Counted from the first letter of the stretch, positions 24,234 through 32,735 are shown. The stretch: DNA of 36,092 nucleotides from Chloroflexota bacterium (GCA_016210705.1 JACQTR010000183.1:1-36092), one strand, 5' to 3'. Notes: generated by a model not told the origin, from the sequence alone. Made by a program: numbers and translations.

Positions 24234-25739
24234 TTATGGCACTGATACCTTTCGGCCCAAAGAGGGCGACCCATTCTCAGCCCGCCGCGGCCTGGACACT
24301 ACGTATTTGGTAAACGTCTTGGCCAACCGCCACAGCCTTTTGGCTTCATCCCACCCATGCCGGCGACAAATCTGTCGCCAGGCTACAGGCACGAAGCGGA
24401 AAGAAAAATAATACCCCTTTAGGATTTCATCCACGGCCCCAACAATCTCCTTGCCCGAAAGCCATGGGTAGGAGACGATAGATTTCTGATGACCCATGTC
24501 ATCCAAATACTCGTTAGGATCATCGGTAACCAGATAGCCACTGGTCTGAGCCCATTGAAAAAACTCAGTGCCAGGAAAAGGTGAGGCAACCGATACCTGT
24601 AGCATATCCGGTTTTAGCTCCCTAATCAGCTCCCTAGTAGCTTTCATAGTTTCCCGGGTCTCTCCAGGGAGACCAATAATGAAGTCACCCAGCACCAGCA
24701 GACCCGCCCTGCGGGCACCGTGGGCAAATTGCCTCATCTGATCTACAGTGATGGCCTTCTTTATGTTCCTCAGGATTTCATCGTTTCCCGACTCGTAACC
24801 CACGATGAGCAATCGGCAGTTAGCCTCTTTCATTCTCTCCATAGTTTCCATGTCAAGACTGGCCCTAGCGTTGCAAGACCAGGGAATACGCAGGCCACGA
24901 CGTGCATATTCTTGGGTAAACTGGATCACCCTCTTGGGGTCGATGGTAAAGGTATCGTCCTCCAAAAAAACCTCTTTCACCAGAGGGAGGTTCCCCTCCA
25001 CCCACTCTAGCTCATCCATGACGTTGGGGATGGTCCTAACTCGGTATTTCCTACCCATGAGGGTCTGGGGCCAGGAGCAAAAAGAGCACTGGTAGGGACA
25101 TCCTCTGCCAGTGAATATCTGCACCTCTGGATAGAGGGAATTGCCCAAGAAATAGTCCTTGATGTTGAGGTGTCTAGCATAAACCTGAGAAACGAAAGGC
25201 ATCTTGTCCAAGTCAGCGGTAGTCGACCAGGGCCGGTCGGGGTTCCTGATTATTCCCCGCTCATCCTTATAAGAGATACCCTTCATCTGTCCCCAGCTTC
25301 CCGGCGAATCCAAATTGCGGGCTAGCTCCACTAGGGTGAGGTCATATTCCCATCGAGCCACAAAATCCACCCCAGGGCTCTGAAGTATTTCCCGGTCAAA
25401 CTGGGAGGCCGGCGGCCCCACCATCACTATCTTGGCTTCAGGACAAACCTCTTTGATGGCTTCGCCAACGGCGATATCGTTGCGCAGGCTGGGAAAACTG
25501 CTGTCCATAACCAGCAGGGACGGAGAAAAAACAGCTACATCCTTCACCACCATTTCTCTGTCCCAGTTCCAGGCTGGGGCATCCACTAACCTTACCTGGT
25601 GTCCTTCAGCCTCCTGTATACCGGCGGCATATGATAGCCAAATAGGATAGTAAAGAGTGCCAGCCCTTCCCGTATCCTGCCACCTCATCCCCCTGCCAAA
25701 GTGGGGGACATAGGGAGGGTTTAGCACGTAGACTTTCAT
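24234..25739 (-). CDS. B12-binding-type radical SAM protein
   Basis: A 501-residue protein with the arrangement of cobalamin-dependent radical SAM enzymes. The N-terminal 150 residues (MKVYVLNPPYVPHF, YYPIWLSYAAGIQEAEGH, VMVGPPASQF) resemble a B12-binding Rossmann domain, and the core has FTGRGCPYQCSFC (Cys214, 218, 221), followed by FLEDDTFT and VGYESGNDEI as in the Elp3/MiaB-like radical SAM fold. The family includes methylases at unactivated carbons, for example in hopanoid and antibiotic pathways. The frame is open to 25928, but ATG 25739 makes an ATGA overlap with the GT2 gene and matches the family start. Likely role: methylation or rearrangement of a sugar or lipid; inference only. Confidence 0.85.
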   Translation of the reverse strand: MKVYVLNPPYVPHFGRGMRWQDTGRAGTLYYPIWLSYAAGIQEAEGHQVRLVDAPAWNWDREMVVKDVAVFSPSLLVMDSSFPSLRNDIAVGEAIKEVCPEAKIVMVGPPASQFDREILQSPGVDFVARWEYDLTLVELARNLDSPGSWGQMKGISYKDERGIIRNPDRPWSTTADLDKMPFVSQVYARHLNIKDYFLGNSLYPEVQIFTGRGCPYQCSFCSWPQTLMGRKYRVRTIPNVMDELEWVEGNLPLVKEVFLEDDTFTIDPKRVIQFTQEYARRGLRIPWSCNARASLDMETMERMKEANCRLLIVGYESGNDEILRNIKKAITVDQMRQFAHGARRAGLLVLGDFIIGLPGETRETMKATRELIRELKPDMLQVSVASPFPGTEFFQWAQTSGYLVTDDPNEYLDDMGHQKSIVSYPWLSGKEIVGAVDEILKGYYFSFRFVPVAWRQICRRHGWDEAKRLWRLAKTFTKYVVSRPRRAENGSPSLGRKVSVP

Positions 25740-26686
25740 GCCCAGCTTTTTCCCCTGACAATGGCAGAAATCTCGCCCAAGCCATAGCTCACGTAAAAGG
25801 CCACGGTCAATAAGGAGACCAGAGACAACGACGACGCCTTTCTCTCTCTCAGGCTCACATAGGCCCCGTTTGCCAGGCCCATCGACAGGGGGATCAAAAT
25901 CAGCGGTGGTAAAAAAGTCATGATACAAAGGAACAACGGCCCCAGGTGGCGAAACCCCAGATATTTCCGAAACTTCCTCCCCACCCTAATCCTGGCGGCG
26001 CCGTGCCTATACATACGCTTTAGAAAAGAGGTAAAGGTAGAGGGATGTCCATGAAGAACAGTAATCTCAGGCAGATAATAAAGTTTGTATCCTTGGCGAT
26101 TAAGCTTGGCGTCCAACTCTAGGTCCTCTCCCCCATAACCATGCTCCTCTTGAAAGCCACCTACCTCATTAATGGCCCACCGAAAATAAGCCGAATTCAC
26201 TGGAGGATTATGTATTACCTCCTGCTCGACTCCATATGTGGCCAGGTTCCGCGCTTTAAAGGAAACGAGGGGAGACCTCATGGTTTTGGCTATGGCCATC
26301 TCCATAAAGGAGGGATCTTCCAACAGAGGGGCGTTCCCACCCCCTACCCCCACCGCCTGACTTTCCCTTTCATTCAGCCTCAAAAGGCCTTCTGTCAGGC
26401 AGTCGATCCAATTCTGTGGCACCAAGCAGTCGCTATCGGTGAAGCAAACGATGTCACCATCGGCGTTGGCCACGCCTAGATTCCTGTTTATACGAGGAGG
26501 CTTTGTCTCCACGATAAAGACTTTGTCAGCGTACTTCCTGGCTATTTCTACGCTGCCATCGCTGCTGCCAGCATCAACCACAATGATTTCATAGGCATAT
26601 TGGGTGTCATTGCTCTTTATGGAAGCTAGGCATTTCTCCAAAGTGCTCGCACTATTAAAGGTGGGAACTACTACGGAAACTTTCAA
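25736..26686 (-). CDS. Glycosyltransferase family 2 with C-terminal membrane segments
   Basis: GT-A enzyme of 316 residues. VSVVVPTFNSASTLEKCL opens the fold; VDAGSSDGS (37-45) binds the nucleotide, FTDSD (82-86) is the metal site, and YGGEDLELDAKL supplies the ED base motif. After about residue 240 come two or three hydrophobic helices (LGPLFLCIMTFLPPLILIPL and LSLVSLLTVAFYVSYGLG), so it is anchored in the membrane and probably acts on a lipid-linked acceptor. The gene follows another GT2 by 15 bases and is coupled to the radical SAM gene by ATGA. Confidence 0.9.
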   Translation of the reverse strand: MKVSVVVPTFNSASTLEKCLASIKSNDTQYAYEIIVVDAGSSDGSVEIARKYADKVFIVETKPPRINRNLGVANADGDIVCFTDSDCLVPQNWIDCLTEGLLRLNERESQAVGVGGGNAPLLEDPSFMEMAIAKTMRSPLVSFKARNLATYGVEQEVIHNPPVNSAYFRWAINEVGGFQEEHGYGGEDLELDAKLNRQGYKLYYLPEITVLHGHPSTFTSFLKRMYRHGAARIRVGRKFRKYLGFRHLGPLFLCIMTFLPPLILIPLSMGLANGAYVSLRERKASSLSLVSLLTVAFYVSYGLGEISAIVRGKSWA

Positions 26687-26701
26687 ATGAACCCCCTAGC
26701 C

Positions 26702-27391
26702 TCAACGCCAGATTCTCTTTTTAGTTATATGTAAAAGGTCCGTAAAGCCGACCTTCCAACCACTGGACTGTTTGGTGCTACCAATACGGTTTCGATATTG
26801 AATAGGCACCTCCCGCCAGCGACACTTGTTAAAATAGCAGACTTCTAGTTTGATTTCATGGGAAAAAGGCCATGAATTGGAAGCAGTTCTCGCTTTCCCC
26901 AAGACCTCTTTTCGGAAAACCCACATGCCCGATTCAGGATCTCTCATCTTCAGCCCAAAGAGCGACCTGGTAGCCAAGGACAAAATGGCATTCCCCACCC
27001 AGTTGCGGAATGACATAGCGTCTTCCTCCATGAAGGCAAAGCGATTGGTCGTCAAGAAATCTAGACCTTCATCCTCCAAGATAGCTACGAGCCTGGGAAT
27101 TTCCTCCACTGGATAAGTGGCGTCCGCATCGGCAGTGCAGAGAATGCCGCCCATGGCCTGGCTGAAACCAGTTTTAAGGGCCCAGCCATAGCCTCGCCTA
27201 GGTTCGTAAACTACATCCGCGCCAGCTTGTCTAGCCACCTCCGCGGTGCCATCCTCCGACCCATTATCAACTACCAATATCTGAACCTGGTAACCGTTTT
27301 TCTCCAGCTCTCCCCGCTGTATAGCTTGGATGGTCGCGCCTAATCCCGCTTCCTCATTCAAAGCGGGCACAACAATGCTAACCGTTTTCAT
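26702..27391 (-). CDS. Glycosyltransferase family 2, polyprenyl-phosphate-sugar synthase-like
   Basis: A 229-residue GT2 domain without membrane helices, of the dolichyl-phosphate mannose synthase/DPM1 and WcaA-like group. Motifs: VSIVVPALNEEAGLG, VVDNGSEDGT, GYGWALKTGFSQAMG, TADADATYP as metal site and DPESGMWVFRKEV. These enzymes often move a sugar to polyprenyl phosphate. The start is ATG 27391, with GGTGG shortly upstream; ATG 27406 is also in frame. It overlaps the end of the heptose nucleotidyltransferase-phosphatase gene by 14 bases, which suggests that it may use the heptose nucleotide, though this is only proximity. Confidence 0.87.
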   Translation of the reverse strand: MKTVSIVVPALNEEAGLGATIQAIQRGELEKNGYQVQILVVDNGSEDGTAEVARQAGADVVYEPRRGYGWALKTGFSQAMGGILCTADADATYPVEEIPRLVAILEDEGLDFLTTNRFAFMEEDAMSFRNWVGNAILSLATRSLFGLKMRDPESGMWVFRKEVLGKARTASNSWPFSHEIKLEVCYFNKCRWREVPIQYRNRIGSTKQSSGWKVGFTDLLHITKKRIWR

Positions 27392-28691
27392 ATTCCACCG
27401 TTTCATAAGAGGCCATTTGTTCAGCCTTGTCCACTACCCATTGGGCCGCCTCCAAGAGGCTGGAGGCCACATGATCGGCTACGTGGGGATGGCTATTATT
27501 ACCAACTCCTGGGCCAGTGGTTGCTAAGATCGTTTGGCAGCCCAGCCTCTGGCCGGCCTCGACGTCCATATCGCTATCCCCTATTACATAGGAGGCGGAC
27601 AGATTTAGGCCCAGCTCCTGGGCAGCTTGGCGGAAGAGGGCAGTCCCCGGCTTTCTGCAACCGCAACCCTGGTCAGGGTGATGAGGACAATGATAAATGG
27701 CATCCACCCACGCACCATGTTGAGCAAGCTCGGTTTGCATCTTGTGATGCATCTCAGCCAGGATTGCCTCGGTAAAATAGCCTCTGGCTATCCCGGACTG
27801 GTTGGTGACAACCACCACTCGAAAGCCTCTTTCATTAAACAACCGTATGGCTTGGGGTACCGTTGGCAGAAGCTCAAAGTCCTCTACCCTACGGCAATAG
27901 GGAACGTCCCTGGCGATGGTGCCGTCCCTATCCAGAAATACCGCTCCTTTGGCGAACTTCAACCTTCCTGTCTCCACATCCCGGTTAGCCTGACGATAAG
28001 TCTCAGGGGTGCCAATATCAATAAGGTAATCCTTATGATCCAAGGCGTAGCCATAGATAGGCAAGCCCATCTCTATTAACCGGGGGAACACATCATAGGC
28101 AAAATCGCAGAAGCCCTGGCCTGGTATGTGGCCGAGGACTTCTCTTTCTAAGATGTAAATGCCCCCATTGGCCAATTTTCCCAGCTGATTCTTTTCTGAC
28201 GGCTTCTCCACAAATTGGCTAATCCTACCTACCTGATCCATCTGGACTATACCCACCCCCTCACCGAGGCCTGCCACTAACACCAATGTGGCCGCCGAAC
28301 GCTTTTCGCGATGAAAGCGGATCATAGCTGACAGGTCAAATTCAGTAAAGACATCTCCATAGACGATGACAAAGGTGCCATCGAAGAATCTATCTATTCT
28401 TTTTACCCCACCGGCGGTGCCAAGAAGAACCTCCTCCGGCGAGTAAGATATCCTCAACCCCCAGCGGGAGCCATCCTGGAGGAGTTCCCTTATTTTCTCC
28501 CCGTGGCGGCCAAGGTTTATAGCCAACTGAGAAATGCCATAGCTCTTGAGCCAGTTCAGAGTATGGAGAATCATAGGAATACCCCCTATGGGCAGAAGCA
28601 CTTTTGGAGCATTCAAGGTAAGGGGCCAGAGCCTAGTCCCTTCCCCCGCCGCTAAGACCATAGCCTTTTTAACGTCGCTAGCTATAGCCAT
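27378..28691 (-). CDS. hddC-gmhB: Bifunctional heptose-1-phosphate nucleotidyltransferase / heptose bisphosphatase (HddC-GmhB fusion)
   Basis: A 437-residue fusion. Residues 8-240 are a sugar-phosphate nucleotidyltransferase (MVLAAGEGTRLWPLT, VIVYGDVF, VEKP, YLIDIGTPETY). Residues 250-400 are a HAD phosphatase of GmhB type: FLDRDGT (252-258), VTNQSG, zinc ligands Cys335, His337, Cys343 and Cys345 in CPHHPDQGCGCRKP, and GDSDMD. Together they would remove the 7-phosphate from heptose 1,7-bisphosphate and then make GDP-heptose, so the two last steps sit in one chain. The start is ATG 28691 (frame open to 28748) because it begins just before the first strand and overlaps galE by 14 bases. The choice of GDP rather than another nucleotide rests on the neighbours hddA and gmhA. 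Confidence 0.87.
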   Translation of the reverse strand: MAIASDVKKAMVLAAGEGTRLWPLTLNAPKVLLPIGGIPMILHTLNWLKSYGISQLAINLGRHGEKIRELLQDGSRWGLRISYSPEEVLLGTAGGVKRIDRFFDGTFVIVYGDVFTEFDLSAMIRFHREKRSAATLVLVAGLGEGVGIVQMDQVGRISQFVEKPSEKNQLGKLANGGIYILEREVLGHIPGQGFCDFAYDVFPRLIEMGLPIYGYALDHKDYLIDIGTPETYRQANRDVETGRLKFAKGAVFLDRDGTIARDVPYCRRVEDFELLPTVPQAIRLFNERGFRVVVVTNQSGIARGYFTEAILAEMHHKMQTELAQHGAWVDAIYHCPHHPDQGCGCRKPGTALFRQAAQELGLNLSASYVIGDSDMDVEAGQRLGCQTILATTGPGVGNNSHPHVADHVASSLLEAAQWVVDKAEQMASYETVEYENG

Positions 28692-29655
28692 TGGGTCGCT
28701 CCCGCATCCAACGCCAAGAGCTCTCAACGATATCTTCCAACTCGGCATGTTCGGGCGTCCAGCCCAATTCTTCTTTGGCCAAACTGGAATCGGCCACCAG
28801 AACCGCCGGATCTCCAGAGCGCCGAGGGGAGGTTTGGCAGGGGATGTCGCGACTCGTAACCCTCCTGGCGGCTTGAACTACCTCGAGTACCGAGTAGCCC
28901 TCTCCGTTCCCCAGATTGTATGCTTTGCCTCCCAAGGTCTCCAGTTTTCCCAAGGCCAGGACATGCGCCCTGGCGATATCCACCACATGGATGTAGTCCC
29001 GGATACAACTCCCATCTCTGGTGGGGTAGTCGGTGCCGAAGATAGCCACGGGTCTATTTATGTCCAGGGCCGCCTTGAGGACGTTGGGGATGAGATGAGT
29101 TTCCGGGCGATGGTCCTCGCCTAAGTTCTGGCTGGCACCAGCCGCATTGAAATAGCGGAGAGAAATGTGTTTGACACCGTAGGCTCTCCCGTACCATTCC
29201 AAGACGCGTTCGAACATAAGCTTGGACTCTCCATAGGAATTGATAGGGGCTTTGGGATGGCCCTCCGAGATAGGCACGCTTTCGGGTTCCCCATATATTG
29301 CAGCGCTAGAAGAGAAAATAAATTCATAGACTCGGTGTCGGAGCATGGCATCTAATAGATTGATGCCGCCTAGGACATTAGTATGGAAATATCTTTTAGG
29401 ATCGGTTACGGAAAACTCCACTACTGTCTCTGCTGCGAAGTGCATCACAGCGCTAATGCTATAGCTCTGAAAAACTTCGTCTATGGACGCAGCATCACAT
29501 GTATCAGCGGCAACGAACTGAGCCCTAGGAAGCACCGCCTGTCTATGGCCCTGACAGAGATTGTCCAAAATCACAACTTCGTAGTCCCGTTTAAGCAGTT
29601 CTTCAGCTACAATGCTACCTATATAGCCAGCGCCGCCGGTGACGAGTATGCTCAT
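28678..29655 (-). CDS. galE: UDP-glucose 4-epimerase (GalE)
   Basis: NAD-dependent extended SDR of 325 residues that interconverts UDP-glucose and UDP-galactose. SILVTGGAGYIGSIVAEEL gives the NAD motif; VMHFAAETVVEFSVTDP, FSSSAAIYGEP, INSYGESKLMFER with Tyr-x-x-x-Lys, and LRYFNAAGA, EDHRPETHLIPN, GSCIRDYIHVVD are GalE hallmarks. The frame is open to 29709, but ATG 29655 starts right at the Rossmann strand and forms an ATGA overlap with gmhA. Its presence amid the heptose genes suggests galactose (or GalNAc) in the same glycan. Confidence 0.95.
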   Translation of the reverse strand: MSILVTGGAGYIGSIVAEELLKRDYEVVILDNLCQGHRQAVLPRAQFVAADTCDAASIDEVFQSYSISAVMHFAAETVVEFSVTDPKRYFHTNVLGGINLLDAMLRHRVYEFIFSSSAAIYGEPESVPISEGHPKAPINSYGESKLMFERVLEWYGRAYGVKHISLRYFNAAGASQNLGEDHRPETHLIPNVLKAALDINRPVAIFGTDYPTRDGSCIRDYIHVVDIARAHVLALGKLETLGGKAYNLGNGEGYSVLEVVQAARRVTSRDIPCQTSPRRSGDPAVLVADSSLAKEELGWTPEHAELEDIVESSWRWMRERPNGYS

Positions 29656-30323
29656 CCTAGGTCCGGCGTCAGGGGTATATTTCTCAAGCAAGTAGCGATG
29701 AGGTGGCACAGAAGGAGATGTAAGTCCTCAATTTGCTCCATACAGTCGCAGGAGGCCAGGACACAAATGTCCACATAGTTTTTTAGCTGGCCGCCATCGT
29801 AGCCGGTAAAACCAATGGTGGTGGCTCCCAATGCCCTTGCCTTATCAACAGCGTTAAGCACGTTACGAGAGTTGCCGCTGCCGCTTATAGCAACCAATAC
29901 ATCTCCGGCTTTTACCCAAGGGCCCATGCGCCGGATGAAGATCTCATCAAAGGACACATCGTTAGCCCAGGCAGTGAGCAAGGAAACATTGTCGCACAAA
30001 GCCTCGGCCCTAATGGGAGGCTTGCCAAGGGCCATAGCTCCTTTGCTCAGGTCTGAAGCAAAGTGGATAGCAGTAGCCGCCGAACCGCCATTGCCGCAGG
30101 TAAACACCTGTTGACCTTGCCAGCGAGCTTCTTCCAGGCGCCAAATAACCTGTTCCACAGCCTCAACGGGCACGCTCTGTAGAACCCGCCGAACCTGGGC
30201 CAAGTAGGTGGTTATTGCCCCAAACACATAGTCGCTCTCCTCCCTCTGGGAAGGGATTACTTCTGGCATCCACAAAGGAAACACGCTTTGAGGCTTCTGC
30301 GGCTTAGTGTAAAACCTTTTCAT
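29652..30323 (-). CDS. gmhA: Sedoheptulose-7-phosphate isomerase (GmhA)
   Basis: SIS-domain isomerase that turns sedoheptulose 7-phosphate into D-glycero-D-manno-heptose 7-phosphate, the first step of GDP-heptose synthesis. Signature motifs: FTCGNGGSAATAIHFASDLSKG, WANDVSFDEIF, VAISGSGNSRNVLNAVD and the C-terminal EQIEDLHLLLCHLIA with its Glu and His. At 223 residues it is about 25-30 longer than E. coli GmhA because of an N-terminal extension. Coupled by ATGA overlaps to hddA (30320-30323) and galE (29652-29655). Confidence 0.94.
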   Translation of the reverse strand: MKRFYTKPQKPQSVFPLWMPEVIPSQREESDYVFGAITTYLAQVRRVLQSVPVEAVEQVIWRLEEARWQGQQVFTCGNGGSAATAIHFASDLSKGAMALGKPPIRAEALCDNVSLLTAWANDVSFDEIFIRRMGPWVKAGDVLVAISGSGNSRNVLNAVDKARALGATTIGFTGYDGGQLKNYVDICVLASCDCMEQIEDLHLLLCHLIATCLRNIPLTPDLG

Positions 30324-31300
30324 GAATATCTCCGGTAGTTGAAGATTACTTTACTGCCATCGCCCTCAAAACCGAAAGGTAGTTCTCGCAATCCCTTCAG
30401 CGCCCGGCGCACATCCTCTTTCCTTTCCAACAGGCAGCAAACCAAAAAGAATCCTCCTCCACCTGCCCCCGTAACCTTGCCGCCCAGGGCACCAGCCTTT
30501 CGGGCTTGTTGATACATTTCTTCAATGGCAGGGTTGCTTATGCCGCTGGCAAGTTCCTTCTTAAGCTCCCAATTGCGATGGAGGAGATAACCAAGCTCTT
30601 CCACCGCGCCCTCCGCCAGTGCTCGCTTTCCCTCATAGGCAAGCCTTGCCATCTCTTTAAGGGCCTCAATGTTGCTGCCGATGTTGGCTCTCTGCTCAAA
30701 CAATATACTATCGGCACTCCTAGTCACGCCGGTGTAAAAAAGTAGCAATGATTCGCCTAGTAATCTCTTTTTCTTGGGTTCTAGCTCAACATTCTGAATT
30801 TCGATGCCATCATTATGGAACTTGAAAAGGCGCATATTTCCGTAGGCGGCAATATACTGGTCTTGCCTGCCTATTGGTTTACGCAGTAGCTCCACCTCTA
30901 TACGGCAGGCTTCTTGGGCCAGGGCCTCTGCGGTCTTAAACTCACCCTGATAAGCATACAAAGCGTTAAGGAGTCCCACAGTAATGCTGCTAGAGGAGCC
31001 TAGCCCCGTTCCCTCTGATGGGATATCTGCCAAGGTGGTGATCTCCACCCCTTTCTCAACTCCCGTTAGCCTCATGGCTTCTCTAACCAAGTCATGTTTT
31101 AGTCCATCTACGACCTTTACCACTTCTCTCTTTGAATAGTTTACGCATATCAGCTCGTCGAACCTTTCCTTGACGATCACATAAACGTACTTATCTATAG
31201 CGGAACTTAAAACCGCCCCGCCGTGATTCACATAGAAATCCTCAAAGTCCGTGCCTCCACCCAACAAGCTAACCCGTAATGGCGTCTGAACTACAATCAC
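30320..31300 (-). CDS. hddA: D-glycero-D-manno-heptose 7-phosphate kinase (HddA-like GHMP kinase)
   Basis: GHMP kinase of 326 residues that phosphorylates heptose 7-phosphate at C1 with ATP, giving the 1,7-bisphosphate. PLRVSLLGGGTDFEDF opens the fold; SEGTGLGSSSSITVGLLNAL is the GHMP phosphate loop; RKPIGRQDQYIAAYGN and GKVTGAGGGGFF are typical of HddA and the related fucokinase/Gal-kinase-like group. GTG start at 31300 with AAGGG just upstream; 30 bases after the reductase stop. With gmhA and hddC-gmhB it completes the GDP-D-glycero-alpha-D-manno-heptose pathway first described in Aneurinibacillus thermoaerophilus S-layer glycan. Other sugar-1-kinase activity is possible but less likely in this context. 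Confidence 0.91.
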   Translation of the reverse strand: MIVVQTPLRVSLLGGGTDFEDFYVNHGGAVLSSAIDKYVYVIVKERFDELICVNYSKREVVKVVDGLKHDLVREAMRLTGVEKGVEITTLADIPSEGTGLGSSSSITVGLLNALYAYQGEFKTAEALAQEACRIEVELLRKPIGRQDQYIAAYGNMRLFKFHNDGIEIQNVELEPKKKRLLGESLLLFYTGVTRSADSILFEQRANIGSNIEALKEMARLAYEGKRALAEGAVEELGYLLHRNWELKKELASGISNPAIEEMYQQARKAGALGGKVTGAGGGGFFLVCCLLERKEDVRRALKGLRELPFGFEGDGSKVIFNYRRYS

Positions 31301-31330
31301 TTTGCCCTTCCCCAGCCCTGGATTATTAGC

Positions 31331-32608
31331 CTAGCTATCATCCCGCTCACCCCTACTGCTCAAAGCCGATAACAGATTTACCGCCCAACGGGAGGGGAAG
31401 CGAAGGGGTACATGCAAGAACAGCCGAAGCACCGGTGACGCCTTGACCAACTGCTCCATAAGGCGGGATGGAAAATCAATGTCGCCAAACAAGGAGATTC
31501 TCTTTTGGAAGAACGGTGCGCTGAAAAGGCCCAGGAGTTCGTCGATCTCCTCATCCTTCAAGCTAAGGAAGGCCCTCCTTAAATCGATCCCCCTTTCTAG
31601 TTCAGCCCCCAAGTCGGCTTTCCAAGCTATTTCGTATCGGGAAAGAAAGGATTCGGAGAGATCTTCCTTCTCCAGAGCCTCCACCGCCACCCCAGCACAA
31701 TGTCTAGCGGACACCAAGCCCGTGTAAATCCCCCCACCGGAGGTGGGCTTCACTTGGCGAGCGGCGTCCCCCACTAGGAGCACATTGTCGCCATAAGTTT
31801 TCACTGGAGAATAAATGGGGATGGCTTTGGCCCAAAGACGGTCAATCTTAATCCCTTTAAACTGGTTGGGGAAGGCGGCCACCATATTGTTGAACAATTG
31901 CCTAGGGGCAGCGAGAGAGTGGTTGCCGTCCCCTGTTCCAATCCTCACCCGCCCATCCCCTAGGGGTATGATCCAGCCAAACCAGCCGGGAGCTACCGAG
32001 CTACCCACCAAAACTCGGGCAGTGTTTAGCTCGCCGCCATCGAGCCATCCTTCAGCAGCCATGGCCCTAACTACGCCATCGGAGTTGCCCACCCCCAACC
32101 ACCGCGCCACCATGGAGCCGACACCATCAGCTCCAATCAACATTCTGGTGGTTACACTACTGGCCCTTCCGTTGCCGTTGATGGACAGCTTCAGCCCTTT
32201 GCCCTCCCGCTCGATGTTAACCAGCAGGCTATCCAAAAGGAGCTTAGCTCCAGCTCCCTGAGCCTGCTCAGCCAACTTCATATCCAGGGCCGCCCGGTCA
32301 ATGGCCAGGGCGTACACTTTATCCCCACCCGCGTATAGCTGCCTACCCGATGCCGAATGGACCAAGACTCCTTTGATTTCGTTAAGAACTAGGCCGTCAG
32401 AGATCCTGGCCTCTTGTAGAGTTCTAGGAGAAACTAACCCGGAGCAAAATAAGGGCTGACCCACGGATGGACGCTTTTCAATGAGGAGAACTTCAAAGCC
32501 AGCCCGGGCAATATCCCTGGCAGTAGTTGAACCTGCCGGACCGGCCCCGGCTACGACGACATCGTAGTCCACTGCCAGCGATTTTAACACCTTTTCAATA
32601 AATTGCAA
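31331..32608 (-). CDS. Geranylgeranyl-reductase-family FAD-dependent oxidoreductase
   Basis: FAD enzyme of 425 residues of the geranylgeranyl reductase / GGR-like family, which saturates polyprenyl chains of lipids. VDYDVVVAGAGPAGSTTAR binds FAD; CSGLVSPRTL, MLIGADGVGSMVARWLG and VLLVGDAARQVKPTSGGGIYTGL are family landmarks. It could reduce the polyprenyl carrier used by the glycan enzymes or an archaeal-like membrane lipid. The start is TTG 32608 (reading LQFIEKV); no ATG is available and a GTG shortly before VDYD is the alternative. It heads the long leftward run. Its promoter and 5' end exist as a decayed copy at 1008-1332. Confidence 0.88.
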   Translation of the reverse strand: MQFIEKVLKSLAVDYDVVVAGAGPAGSTTARDIARAGFEVLLIEKRPSVGQPLFCSGLVSPRTLQEARISDGLVLNEIKGVLVHSASGRQLYAGGDKVYALAIDRAALDMKLAEQAQGAGAKLLLDSLLVNIEREGKGLKLSINGNGRASSVTTRMLIGADGVGSMVARWLGVGNSDGVVRAMAAEGWLDGGELNTARVLVGSSVAPGWFGWIIPLGDGRVRIGTGDGNHSLAAPRQLFNNMVAAFPNQFKGIKIDRLWAKAIPIYSPVKTYGDNVLLVGDAARQVKPTSGGGIYTGLVSARHCAGVAVEALEKEDLSESFLSRYEIAWKADLGAELERGIDLRRAFLSLKDEEIDELLGLFSAPFFQKRISLFGDIDFPSRLMEQLVKASPVLRLFLHVPLRFPSRWAVNLLSALSSRGERDDS

Positions 32609-32665
32609 ATGCTTTTAACCTTCTACGGAACATTAATAGCTTCCTAACTGACCCCAACCTCGGAC

Positions 32666-32694
32666 ATCATAAAGGCATAATGAGCTTATTGAAA
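32666..32694 (-). promoter_or_regulatory. Possible promoter of the reductase/heptose operon
   Basis: On the minus strand a TATGAT -10 (32666-32671) lies 17 bases from TTTCAA (32689-32694), a weak -35. The left duplicate keeps TATTAT at the matching place. The weak -35 with a palindrome one base upstream fits an activator-dependent promoter. Confidence 0.45.
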
Positions 32695-32695
32695 T

Positions 32696-32709
32696 AGCCA
32701 ATATTGGCT
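32696..32709. promoter_or_regulatory. 14-base perfect palindrome, possible operator
   Basis: AGCCAATATTGGCT is a perfect 14-base palindrome in the divergent region between the reductase and the small membrane protein gene. It abuts the candidate -35 of the leftward promoter and lies about 26 bases upstream of the -35 of the rightward promoter. The left duplicate keeps it with one mismatch at 1021-1034. A dimeric regulator site serving both directions is plausible. Confidence 0.5.
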
Positions 32710-32735
32710 GCCCCTAAATGGGGAGATAAGAAACC

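Larger units (their letters stand above)
32469..32724 (-). repeat. Diverged inverted duplicate, right copy (intact reductase 5' region)
   Basis: This is the functional copy of the element also found, inverted and decayed, at 1008-1268. It includes the reductase promoter, the palindrome AGCCAATATTGGCT, the 5' leader with AGGTTGGGGT and the first 45 or so codons of the reductase. The two copies stand about 31 kb apart in opposite orientation and bracket nearly all glycan genes. Confidence 0.75.

Noticed and set aside
25740..25928. N-terminal extension of the B12-type radical SAM protein
   Set aside because: It overlaps the GT2 coding region and does not resemble the family; ATG 25739 fits the ATGA overlap.
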